Shown in pieces: positions 1 to 7,483 of a stretch of DNA of 64,000 nucleotides (its first letter is position 1; each line of letters opens with the position of its first letter). The notes under the pieces are model-generated. The model saw only the letters and a list, made by a program, of their open reading frames with translations. It had not been told where the DNA came from and did no database searches. The stretch comes from an uncultured Megasphaera sp. (GTDB lineage: Bacteria > Bacillota > Negativicutes > Veillonellales > Megasphaeraceae): positions 7,535-71,534 of the forward strand of contig CAKPVJ010000008.1 of assembly GCA_934193515.1 (NCBI GenBank), in the 5' to 3' direction. A program made the position numbers and the translations under genes.

Positions 1-531
1 CTGAATCCGTGGATTGCCGGTGTTACGCTGGCTTCGCTTTGGGCAGCGGATGTCAGCACGGCCTGCAATTTGCTTTTATCGGCAGCAACGCTGTATTCTC
101 ACGATATTCATAAACGGTTTATCGAACCGGATATGTCCGATGCCAAATACATGCGCGTTACGCGAATCTCTGTTGTTTTGCTGGGGCTGCTGACGTTATG
201 CGGCGCCCTGACTATCAGCGGTATTATTGCCACATTGATGGCAGGGCTGTCCCTGATGGCTGCGTTTGGCGTCATCGTGCTGATGACGATGTATGCACCC
301 AAATACTGTGCCAAAGAAGCTGCGTTTTATACGATTATCGCGTCGATTGTTGTCTTGGTCGCATGGATGTTTGTGCCGGCTGTCCGCATTCTGCCGCACG
401 TTATTTATACAGAATGGATTGTCTGCGGCGGCATGTTCTTGGGAATTAGCGCCTTGTCCCACAATACAATTAAGGTGGAAGGCATGGAAATGGAAAAAGA
501 AAAAACGGTTACGGTTCCGGCTCAGCATTAA
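1..531 (+). CDS. Sodium:solute symporter family protein, C-terminal part
   Basis: The reading frame is open from base 1, so the gene begins outside the window and only about 176 C-terminal residues are visible. The opening part (A-A-D-V-S-T-A then L-L-S-A-A-T-L-Y-S-H-D-I) matches the conserved segment of the SSS family where a loop with small residues precedes the phrase 'S-T-L-x-x-x-D-I'. At least three hydrophobic segments follow, and the end is a charged cytoplasmic tail rich in Glu and Lys. The family couples Na+ entry to uptake of a solute such as proline, pantothenate or a carboxylate. The substrate cannot be told from this fragment. A strong terminator follows. Confidence 0.8.
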   Translation: MNPWIAGVTLASLWAADVSTACNLLLSAATLYSHDIHKRFIEPDMSDAKYMRVTRISVVLLGLLTLCGALTISGIIATLMAGLSLMAAFGVIVLMTMYAPKYCAKEAAFYTIIASIVVLVAWMFVPAVRILPHVIYTEWIVCGGMFLGISALSHNTIKVEGMEMEKEKTVTVPAQH

Positions 532-560
532 ATATCATAATATACTATTGAATTTGCGTT

Positions 561-597
561 AAGCACGGCAGCACGACACAGCTGCCGTGCTTTTTTG
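561..597 (+). terminator. Intrinsic terminator of the symporter gene
   Basis: An 11-12 bp GC-rich inverted repeat (AAGCACGGCAGC / GCTGCCGTGCTT) with a short loop is followed by six T. Confidence 0.9.
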
Positions 598-897
598 CGC
601 AGCAATTATTAAAAAAATAGAATCTATCGTCAGTTGGAAGATAAAAAAACTCCCTGTTGCCGCAGTGAGTATATTAGCCAGCCAATGTGTACTTGCAGCA
701 CAGGGAGATGATAGTATCGCCCACAATACTATCATACAAAGTTTAGACGAGAGGACACTGTACTGTCAATACAATCCTAACTGCAGCAGGCCGTGAAAAT
801 ACGAAGTATGCCGGCAGCATGGAAACGGGATAGTACGAAAATAATATGAATACATGGAATTTTCTTGCTGGCGGTAGAGGTATTTTTCTTTTTATAA
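598..897. other. Non-coding stretch with two hairpins
   Basis: I see no convincing gene here. Two inverted repeats stand out: CTCCCTGT (649-656) with ACAGGGAG (699-706), and a perfect 10 bp pair ATGATAGTAT (708-717) with ATACTATCAT (726-735) around an 8-base loop. Neither has a T-run, so they are not obvious terminators. An open frame at 587-796 begins inside the preceding terminator and is not accepted as a gene. Confidence 0.4.
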
Positions 898-947
898 AGA
901 AAGACTCCCCTATGCCAGATTTTTTGTGTGGCATAGGGGAGTTTTGT
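896..947 (-). terminator. Intrinsic terminator of the PBP gene
   Basis: A 14 bp inverted repeat (ACTCCCCTATGCCA at 904-917 with TGGCATAGGGGAGT at 930-943) is flanked on the minus strand by a T-rich tract. It lies just after the stop of the minus-strand PBP gene. Short T-runs on both sides suggest it may act in both directions. Confidence 0.8.
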
Positions 948-958
948 GCCTTTATCCG

Positions 959-2995
959 TTATTGTTCTTTATTGTTGCGGGCTGCCTGTGATGGTGTTTT
1001 CTTTGTATCTGATGCTTTTTGCTTATCTTGATTGGATTTATTTTGTGCGGCAGATTTTTTCTTAGCCGTATCATTTGCTGCATCGGATTTCTTTTCTTCC
1101 TTGGGTTGTTCTGTTATGCGTTCCATGCCGGCAGGAACGGAGAATTCAGATGATTTGGCATCTTCTGTAGCAGAAGACATATAATCACGCCAAATTTCTG
1201 CCGGAATCGTACCGCCGTATACTTCGCCCAGGCTGTGTGCGCCTGTGTCATCGCCAATCCAAACGGCTGTTACAATATCCGGTGTATAGCCTACGAACCA
1301 GGCATCTACGTTGTTGTCCGTTGTCCCTGTTTTGCCGGCTGCCGGACGGCTGATAGCGGCTGCCGTGCCGGTGCCGTGTGTAATAACCCCTTCCAGCATG
1401 TAGGTCATTTCGTAGGCTTCTTTTTCTGTCATGACCTGTGTTTTTGTTTCATTGTGACTGTGCGATGTTTCATCTTCAATCACATTGCCGTTTCGGTCAA
1501 GGATTTTTATAATGGCCGTCGGTTTGACATGAACTCCTTTGTTGGCAAATGTCCCATAGGCACTGGCCATTTCAAGCGGTGTAACGCCGCGAGTCAGACC
1601 GCCTAACGCCATGGCCAGATTGTCATCTTTTTTGTCCAATGTAGTAATGCCCATTTTTTTGGCATTGGCAATGATGCGGCTTGTGCCGACTTTATCTGCC
1701 AGCTGGACGGCAACGGTGTTGACCGAATTGGCTAAGGCATCGCTCAGGGTCATCGTGCCGCTGAAGCTCTTGCCGGCATTTTGCGGACTCCAACCGCCGT
1801 ATGTCACGGGCTTGTCTTCAATCGTCGTAGCCGGAGTCATGTCATGCTGCAGTGCCGTCATATAGACGAATGGCTTGAAGGCAGAACCAGGCTGACGAAC
1901 GGCCATGCTGGCACGGTTGAAGCTGTCCTGGCCGCGTCCGCCGACCATAGCCAAGATATGACCGGTTTTAGGGTCAATAGAAACAATTGCTGCCTGCGGC
2001 TGCAGCAAGCCGTTTTTATCCCGGTAATTATCCGGCAAATGACGCAGTGCCCGTACAGCAGCGTGCTGTTTTTCAGCATCCATCGTCGTATAGATTTTCA
2101 GGCCTTCTTTGTAGAGAGCATCATCGCCGTATTTAGCAGCAACTTGCTGTGATACATAATCGATAAAGGAAGCTGTTTCCGCGTTTTCGGATGTTTGTTT
2201 TTTCTTGGTTAATTCCAAATCATCCGCTTTGGCGGCTTCGCCGTCAGTCTGAGAGATATAGCCGTATTTGACCATTTGGTCGATTACGGTATTCGTGCGG
2301 TTTTTAGCTTCATTCAAATTATTAAACGGTGAGTAGTAATTTGGGCTTTTGGGAAGACCTGCCAGCATAGCGCATTGTTTAAGCGTTAATTCACTGACGT
2401 CTTTATCAAAGTACGTTTTAGCGGCCGTTTGAATACCGTAGGCCCCTTGGCCGAAGTAAATCTGGTTCATATACATTTCCAGAATTTCTTTTTTACTGTA
2501 TTTGCGTTCGATTTCCAAGGCAAGCATTGCTTCCTGAATTTTACGTTTCAGTGTTTGTTCCTGTGAAAGAAACGCGTTTTTGGCAAGCTGCTGCGTAATT
2601 GTACTGCCCCCTTGGGCAATACCGCGATTGGTGAAGTTGGTAATCACAGCACGAACGATGCCGATGGGGTCGATGCCGATATGGTCATAAAATCGGTTGT
2701 CTTCAGCGGCAATAAAAGCATTTTGCAAATTGGGCGGGACTTTGTTGATATCAATCGGCAGTCTGTTTTGGTCAGAATGAAGGGTTGTAATCAGCCGTCC
2801 GTGAATATCAAAAACTTGTGATGATACAGCTGGCCTCATGTTGTTGTTGACAGCCGGCAGGCTTTGGTATGCTGCAAAAATATAACCAAAGGCAAGACCG
2901 GCAGCAATGACAAAACAGAAGGCAATCAAGAGACGGATGCGGCGAAACGGCCCTGATTTTTTAGCGTGTTTTGCTCTGCGTCTGGGTGTGTACAT
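959..2995 (-). CDS. Class A penicillin-binding protein (PBP1A type), bifunctional peptidoglycan synthase
   Basis: 678 residues, the usual length for the family. It polymerises glycan strands from lipid II and cross-links stem peptides on the outer face of the inner membrane. A basic N-terminus and one membrane anchor (about 20-43) are followed by the GT51 transglycosylase with E-D-N-R-F-Y-D-H at 98-105 (catalytic Glu98) and the G-G-S-T-I-T-Q-Q motif (129-136). The transpeptidase has S-A-F-K (371-374), S-V-N (424-426) and K-T-G-T (555-558). The last 80 residues are a Lys/Ser/Gln-rich tail. The ATG start has an AGGAGG site just upstream. It stands alone, divergent from ppsA. Confidence 0.95.
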   Translation of the reverse strand: MYTPRRRAKHAKKSGPFRRIRLLIAFCFVIAAGLAFGYIFAAYQSLPAVNNNMRPAVSSQVFDIHGRLITTLHSDQNRLPIDINKVPPNLQNAFIAAEDNRFYDHIGIDPIGIVRAVITNFTNRGIAQGGSTITQQLAKNAFLSQEQTLKRKIQEAMLALEIERKYSKKEILEMYMNQIYFGQGAYGIQTAAKTYFDKDVSELTLKQCAMLAGLPKSPNYYSPFNNLNEAKNRTNTVIDQMVKYGYISQTDGEAAKADDLELTKKKQTSENAETASFIDYVSQQVAAKYGDDALYKEGLKIYTTMDAEKQHAAVRALRHLPDNYRDKNGLLQPQAAIVSIDPKTGHILAMVGGRGQDSFNRASMAVRQPGSAFKPFVYMTALQHDMTPATTIEDKPVTYGGWSPQNAGKSFSGTMTLSDALANSVNTVAVQLADKVGTSRIIANAKKMGITTLDKKDDNLAMALGGLTRGVTPLEMASAYGTFANKGVHVKPTAIIKILDRNGNVIEDETSHSHNETKTQVMTEKEAYEMTYMLEGVITHGTGTAAAISRPAAGKTGTTDNNVDAWFVGYTPDIVTAVWIGDDTGAHSLGEVYGGTIPAEIWRDYMSSATEDAKSSEFSVPAGMERITEQPKEEKKSDAANDTAKKKSAAQNKSNQDKQKASDTKKTPSQAARNNKEQ

Positions 2996-3284
2996 ATATC
3001 CTCCTAATATAAAGCGGGCGTGACAAGGGGTGCCAAACTAGCGGGCGCGGACGATGCCAAACTCGTTTCCATAATGGTTTGACATAGATAAATAAACTTT
3101 ACTAATTCCTTATTATAGCATATTCATGTTTATAAGCCTATATATGTATAGATACTTTTGTATCATGAAAACACGGCAAATCCAAGACAACTATGTTTCA
3201 TGTATATTAATAGGATATAAAATATAATATATAAAGTAGTATATGACATTGTAAAAATAATATACCATAAATAAAAGAATTATC
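2996..3284. other. AT-rich divergent control region
   Basis: This lies between the PBP gene and ppsA. Near the PBP side are two copies of TGCCAAACT (about 3031-3039 and 3054-3062) separated by GC-rich sequence. The rest is strongly AT-rich, with TATAAT-like boxes on the minus strand that may drive the PBP gene. No gene is seen. Confidence 0.4.
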
Positions 3285-3316
3285 TTGACAAGGCTAGACT
3301 AATAGAGTACTATAAT
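3285..3316 (+). promoter_or_regulatory. Likely ppsA promoter
   Basis: TTGACA at 3285-3290 is a perfect -35 box. A TACTAT at 3308-3313 gives 17-base spacing, and TATAAT at 3311-3316 gives 20. The repeated motif at 3328-3342 begins near the expected transcription start, where a repressor would block transcription. Confidence 0.65.
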
Positions 3317-3327
3317 GATGAAAACAC

Positions 3328-3342
3328 TTTAAATAGTATACA
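3328..3342 (+). promoter_or_regulatory. Candidate CcpN operator, copy 1
   Basis: The 15 bases TTTAAATAGTATACA occur here, just downstream of the ppsA promoter, and again exactly at 5848-5862 upstream of the ccpN-type gene. A CcpN-type repressor gene is next door, so these are natural candidates for its binding sites. This is inference from repetition and position. Confidence 0.55.
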
Positions 3343-3366
3343 CATTATCGCAGGAGGTAAAGGGAT

Positions 3367-5769
3367 ATGGCAATGGATAGAGAGAAAGCTTTTGTATTAT
3401 GGTTCGATGAACTGCGTCGGGGTGACGTAGCCTTAGTTGGCGGCAAATCGTCTTCTTTGGGAGAATTGACATCACAGACCAGCGTGCCTGTACCATACGG
3501 GTTTGCAACGACTGCAGAAGGGTATCGCTATTTCATGCACGCTACCGGACTCGATAAAAAAATAAAAGAATTGCTGCAGGGACTGACTGATGTAGAAGAT
3601 CCGATTCAGCTCCGCAGTGTTACGGCAGATATTCGCGCAGCTATCTGCGCAGCAGATATGCCGGACGATTTGGCAGATGCTATTCGAAAAAGCTACGATG
3701 AATTAGGCAAAAAAGTAGGAGAAGCTAATCCGTTTGTTGCCGTACGTTCCAGCGCAACCGCAGAAGACCTGCCAGATGCCAGCTTTGCCGGCCAGCAGGA
3801 TACGTATTTAAACGTACAGGGTGCTGATATGGTCATTCAGAAAGTAAAAGAATGCTATGCCTCGACCTTTACGGACCGTGCGACATACTACCGTACGAAA
3901 AAAGGTTTCGATCATTTATCCGTTGCATTGAGCGCAGCCGTTCAGATGATGGTATTTTCCAAAGCCGCCGGTGTTATGTTTACTGTAGATTTGGTAACAG
4001 GCGATGATTCGACTATTACGATTGAAGGGGCCTGGGGTCTTGGCGAATATGTCGTACAAGGTACGGTTACGCCGGATAATTTCAAAGTCAAGAAAGATGA
4101 TTTGACGATTCTTTCCAAGATGATTAATACGAAACCGATCAAATTAGTACGTAAACCAGGCGGCGACTGCGAAGAACAGCTCGTTTCTGAAGACGAACAG
4201 AAAAAGCAGGTTATTTCCGACGAACAAGTAAAAGAATTGGCAACGTATGCCAAGGCAATTGAAGACCACTATGGCTGCTACATGGACATGGAATGGGGCG
4301 TTGACGAACGGGATAACAAAGTATGGCTGCTGCAGGCTCGCCCGGAAACGGTTTGGTCTAAGAAAAATAAAGAAAAAAAAGAAAAACAGGAAGAAAACGC
4401 AGCCGTTACGACAGAACGCAGCGTCGTTGTCAAAGGCTTACCTGCCAGCCCGGGCAGTGCTGCCGGTAAAGCCCACATTATCTTAGATCCGGCTCAGATT
4501 GCTGAATTTAAAGACGGCGAAATTCTCGTTACGACGATGACCGCTCCGGACTGGGTACCGGCGATGAAGAAAGCAAAAGCCATTGTAACCGATGCAGGCG
4601 GCATGACCTGCCATGCGTCTATTGTCAGCCGTGAATTGGGGATTCCGTGCATTGTCGGCACGAAGAGCCGCAGTGTAGAAGCCACGACGACGATTGAAGA
4701 CGGCATGGAAATTACCGTTGATGCAACAAATGGCATTGTATACGCCGGCGTAGTTTCCGACATTGTCAAACCGAAAGAAGCAGCCGCTCCGGCAGGAACG
4801 ACGACCGTAGTAGCCGCAGAACCGGCACCGATTACCGGCACTAAGATTTATATGAATCTCGGCAACCCGGATTTGGCTGAAAAATACGGCAAACTTCCCT
4901 GCGATGGTATTGGCTTGATGCGTGAAGAATTTATTTGGACGACCTTTATTCATGAACATCCGCTGTATTTGATTGAAATTGGTCAGGCAGACCGCGTCGT
5001 CAATCAGCTGGCTGACGGCATGCGCAAAGTTTGCCAGGCATTGGCACCGCGCCCAGTAACGCTCCGCCTCAGCGATTTCAAATCCAGCGAATACCGCAAC
5101 CTGAAAGGCGGCGATGCCTATGAACCGCAGGAAAGCAGTGCCCTTTTAGGATGGCGCGGCGCTTCTCGGTATTACGATCCCAAATACATTGAAGCCTTCA
5201 AACTGGAACTGCAGGCTGTCCGCAAAGTACGAGAAGAATACGGCTTTAAGAATTTGAATATTATGGTTCCGTTCTGCCGCCGCGTTGATGAAATGGAACG
5301 GATTGTCAATATTATGGCAGGTGAAGGACTGCACCGCGGCCCGGACTTCAAAGTATGGCTCATGGCAGAAATTCCGTCGAATATCATTATGGCCGATCAG
5401 TTCAATAAATTTGTCGATGGCTATTCGATTGGCTCCAATGATTTGACGATGCTCATTATGGGCTGCGACCGTGATAACGAAACTGTTGCGCCTCTCTTTG
5501 ATGAACGCAACTTGGCTGTCAAGAGAGCCATTCGCCACTTGATTGCCGTAGCGCATAAAGACGGCAAAACCGTATCGATTTGCGGCCAGGCCCCGAGCGT
5601 ATATCCTGATTTTGCAGAATTCCTCGTCAAGAGCGGAATTGATTCCATTTCTGTCAATCCGGATGCCGTTGTTGCAACACGTAAACATGTTGCACAAATC
5701 GAACAGCGTATCCTAATGGATTCCCTGACCGGAAAAGGTCGTGCAGAAACAGAAGATTATACATGGTAA
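3367..5769 (+). CDS. ppsA: Phosphoenolpyruvate synthase
   Basis: 800 residues, close to E. coli PpsA (792). It converts pyruvate, ATP and water to PEP, AMP and phosphate for gluconeogenesis in the cytoplasm. The N-terminal nucleotide/pyruvate-binding domain covers about 1-330. The swivelling domain carries G-G-M-T-C-H-A-S (411-418) with phospho-carrier His416 and Thr414, the residue type that PSRP regulators modify. The C-terminal PEP/pyruvate domain ends with S-I-C-G-Q-A-P-S, giving the catalytic Cys739. An AGGAGGT site lies 8 bases before the ATG. The two genes downstream encode its likely repressor and its enzyme-level regulator, so this is a self-contained control unit. Confidence 0.95.
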   Translation: MAMDREKAFVLWFDELRRGDVALVGGKSSSLGELTSQTSVPVPYGFATTAEGYRYFMHATGLDKKIKELLQGLTDVEDPIQLRSVTADIRAAICAADMPDDLADAIRKSYDELGKKVGEANPFVAVRSSATAEDLPDASFAGQQDTYLNVQGADMVIQKVKECYASTFTDRATYYRTKKGFDHLSVALSAAVQMMVFSKAAGVMFTVDLVTGDDSTITIEGAWGLGEYVVQGTVTPDNFKVKKDDLTILSKMINTKPIKLVRKPGGDCEEQLVSEDEQKKQVISDEQVKELATYAKAIEDHYGCYMDMEWGVDERDNKVWLLQARPETVWSKKNKEKKEKQEENAAVTTERSVVVKGLPASPGSAAGKAHIILDPAQIAEFKDGEILVTTMTAPDWVPAMKKAKAIVTDAGGMTCHASIVSRELGIPCIVGTKSRSVEATTTIEDGMEITVDATNGIVYAGVVSDIVKPKEAAAPAGTTTVVAAEPAPITGTKIYMNLGNPDLAEKYGKLPCDGIGLMREEFIWTTFIHEHPLYLIEIGQADRVVNQLADGMRKVCQALAPRPVTLRLSDFKSSEYRNLKGGDAYEPQESSALLGWRGASRYYDPKYIEAFKLELQAVRKVREEYGFKNLNIMVPFCRRVDEMERIVNIMAGEGLHRGPDFKVWLMAEIPSNIIMADQFNKFVDGYSIGSNDLTMLIMGCDRDNETVAPLFDERNLAVKRAIRHLIAVAHKDGKTVSICGQAPSVYPDFAEFLVKSGIDSISVNPDAVVATRKHVAQIEQRILMDSLTGKGRAETEDYTW

Positions 5770-5847
5770 TTTGATATACAGATAGCGTAAAAGGCGGTGT
5801 CCAAAGGAAAATCCTATTTCTTTTGGCCCGTCTTTTTAGTATATCTA

Positions 5848-5862
5848 TTTAAATAGTATACA
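5848..5862 (+). promoter_or_regulatory. Candidate CcpN operator, copy 2
   Basis: This is an exact second copy of the 15-mer TTTAAATAGTATACA found before ppsA. It lies about 73 bases upstream of the start of the CcpN-type gene, which would allow autoregulation. Inference. Confidence 0.5.
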
Positions 5863-5934
5863 TAAATGCGTAAATGTGATATGATATTAATAAAAATGGT
5901 TATATTATTGTACCCTGGGAGGTGAAACCGCGAT

Positions 5935-6576
5935 ATGCTATCGGAACGGCAAGAAACGATTTTGCGTATTGTGAAAGAAAGCAGCCCGATTACTGGGCAG
6001 AAAATAGCCAATCAGCTCCATGTTACACGGGCAGCGCTGCGGTCTGACCTGGCAATTTTAACGATGTTGGGATTGATTGACGCACGTCCTAAACTGGGAT
6101 ACTTTTTTGTGGGCGACCAAGAAAAAGATTTGTTATCTCAAGCTATTATGGATATTAATATTGAAACATGTCTCTCGCAGCCTGTTATTGTGGGAGAACA
6201 TACCAGTGCGTATGATGCTATTATTGCCATGTTTACAGAAGATGTCGGCACGGTATTTGTCGGCACAGACAATATACTGGCCGGCGTAGTATCCAGAAAA
6301 GATTTGCTGAAAACCGCAATGGGAAATAATGATTTGCGGGCGCTGCCGGTGCGTATGGTCATGACGCCTGTCAGCAAGTTGATTTATGTACAGCCTCATG
6401 AAAAGGCATTGGTAGCGGCACAGCGGATGATTGAGTATGAAGTAGATTGTCTGCCTGTCGTCCGCGTCATGGATACAGATGATGAAGAACGCAAAGAACT
6501 GCAGATTGTAGGAAGAATATCCAAAACGAACATTACCCGCTTATTTGTAGAATGCGGCTTAGGGAGGAGAACGTAA
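5935..6576 (+). CDS. ccpN: CcpN-type transcriptional repressor (HTH plus CBS pair)
   Basis: 213 residues. The N-terminal 60 residues form a DeoR-like helix-turn-helix (G-Q-K-I-A-N-Q-L-H-V-T-R-A-A-L-R-S-D-L). Residues about 75-205 are two CBS domains, which in this family sense adenine nucleotides. In Bacillus, CcpN represses gluconeogenic genes in the presence of glucose. Here it sits between ppsA and the gene for the PSRP enzyme, so ppsA is the likely target. A GGGAGGTGA site precedes the ATG. The end is followed within 2 bases by the next GTG start. Confidence 0.85.
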   Translation: MLSERQETILRIVKESSPITGQKIANQLHVTRAALRSDLAILTMLGLIDARPKLGYFFVGDQEKDLLSQAIMDINIETCLSQPVIVGEHTSAYDAIIAMFTEDVGTVFVGTDNILAGVVSRKDLLKTAMGNNDLRALPVRMVMTPVSKLIYVQPHEKALVAAQRMIEYEVDCLPVVRVMDTDDEERKELQIVGRISKTNITRLFVECGLGRRT

Positions 6577-6577
6577 C

Positions 6578-7399
6578 GTGAGCAAACCAATTATTTATGC
6601 CTGCTCAGACTCATTGGGGGACACAGCTGAACGAGTTGCCAGAGCAGCAGCAAGTCAGTACGACAAGCAGGAATTTGATATTATGCGCATGCCTTACATA
6701 CGGACGGAACAGCAAGTCGAGGATTTGGTGCAGAAAGCCGTAGAAAATCAGGCCATGATTTGTTATACGATTATTTCGCCGGTACTGCGCAACAAACTAA
6801 AAACGCTGACGAGTGCTGCCCATATTACGGCGATTGATATTATCGGCCCTATGCTGGCTGGCGTAGGAACGCTGACTGAGACGGAACCGACGACCAAACC
6901 GGGAATGATTCATCAACTCGATGAAGAATATTTCAAACGGGTAGAAGCGATTGAGTTTGCTGTTAAGTTTGATGACGGCAAAAATCCGATGGGATTTTTG
7001 AAGGCAGACATCGTCATTGTCGGCGTATCCCGTACTTCCAAAACGCCGCTGTCCATGTATTTGGCTCATAAACGAGTCAAAGCGGCCAATCTGCCGCTGG
7101 TGCCGGAAGTCGCACTGCCGCCGGAATTGTTTGAAGTACCGGCACGAAAAATTGTCGGCTTGATTATTGACCCATTTAAATTGAATTTTATTCGTTCGGA
7201 ACGGCTGCGCAGCATGGGCCTGGATTCGAATGCCAGTTACGCCAATATTGAACGCATCAATGAAGAATTGACCTATGCGCGGGGCGTAATGCGTCGGCTG
7301 CACTGTCCGATTATTGATGTATCTTCAAAAGCAATTGAAGAAACAGCCAATCTTGTTATGGAAATTGTCAAACGTAATAAAGAGCTGTATCACGAATAA
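6578..7399 (+). CDS. ppsR: PEP synthase regulatory protein (PSRP/PDRP, DUF299)
   Basis: 273 residues. This family switches PEP synthase or pyruvate phosphate dikinase off and on by ADP-dependent phosphorylation and phosphate-dependent dephosphorylation of a Thr next to the catalytic His. The P-loop-like G-V-S-R-T-S-K-T is at 149-156. The partner in this locus is PpsA, with Thr414 two residues before His416, so the PSRP role is more likely than a PPDK role. The GTG start lies 1 base after the ccpN stop, with an AGGAGGAGA site inside the end of ccpN, so translation is probably coupled. Confidence 0.88.
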   Translation: MSKPIIYACSDSLGDTAERVARAAASQYDKQEFDIMRMPYIRTEQQVEDLVQKAVENQAMICYTIISPVLRNKLKTLTSAAHITAIDIIGPMLAGVGTLTETEPTTKPGMIHQLDEEYFKRVEAIEFAVKFDDGKNPMGFLKADIVIVGVSRTSKTPLSMYLAHKRVKAANLPLVPEVALPPELFEVPARKIVGLIIDPFKLNFIRSERLRSMGLDSNASYANIERINEELTYARGVMRRLHCPIIDVSSKAIEETANLVMEIVKRNKELYHE

Positions 7400-7410
7400 A
7401 ATGGCATAGG

Positions 7411-7439
7411 GAAAAGACGCCATTTGGCGTCTTTTTTTG
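7411..7439 (+). terminator. Intrinsic terminator after ppsR
   Basis: AAAAGACGCC and GGCGTCTTTT form a 10 bp stem around a short loop, followed by a run of T. Confidence 0.9.
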
Positions 7440-7483
7440 CTATATACATGCCGGGTTCTTGGATTTTACAGGAGAATAAAGCG

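Noticed and set aside
587..796. Open frame of 69 codons with a signal-like stretch
   Set aside because: It starts inside the terminator of the symporter gene, has no ribosome binding site, and runs through two hairpins.
7424..7483. Longer N-terminus for the giant protein
   Set aside because: The upstream start lies in the stem and T-run of the ppsR terminator; ATG 7484 has a proper site.
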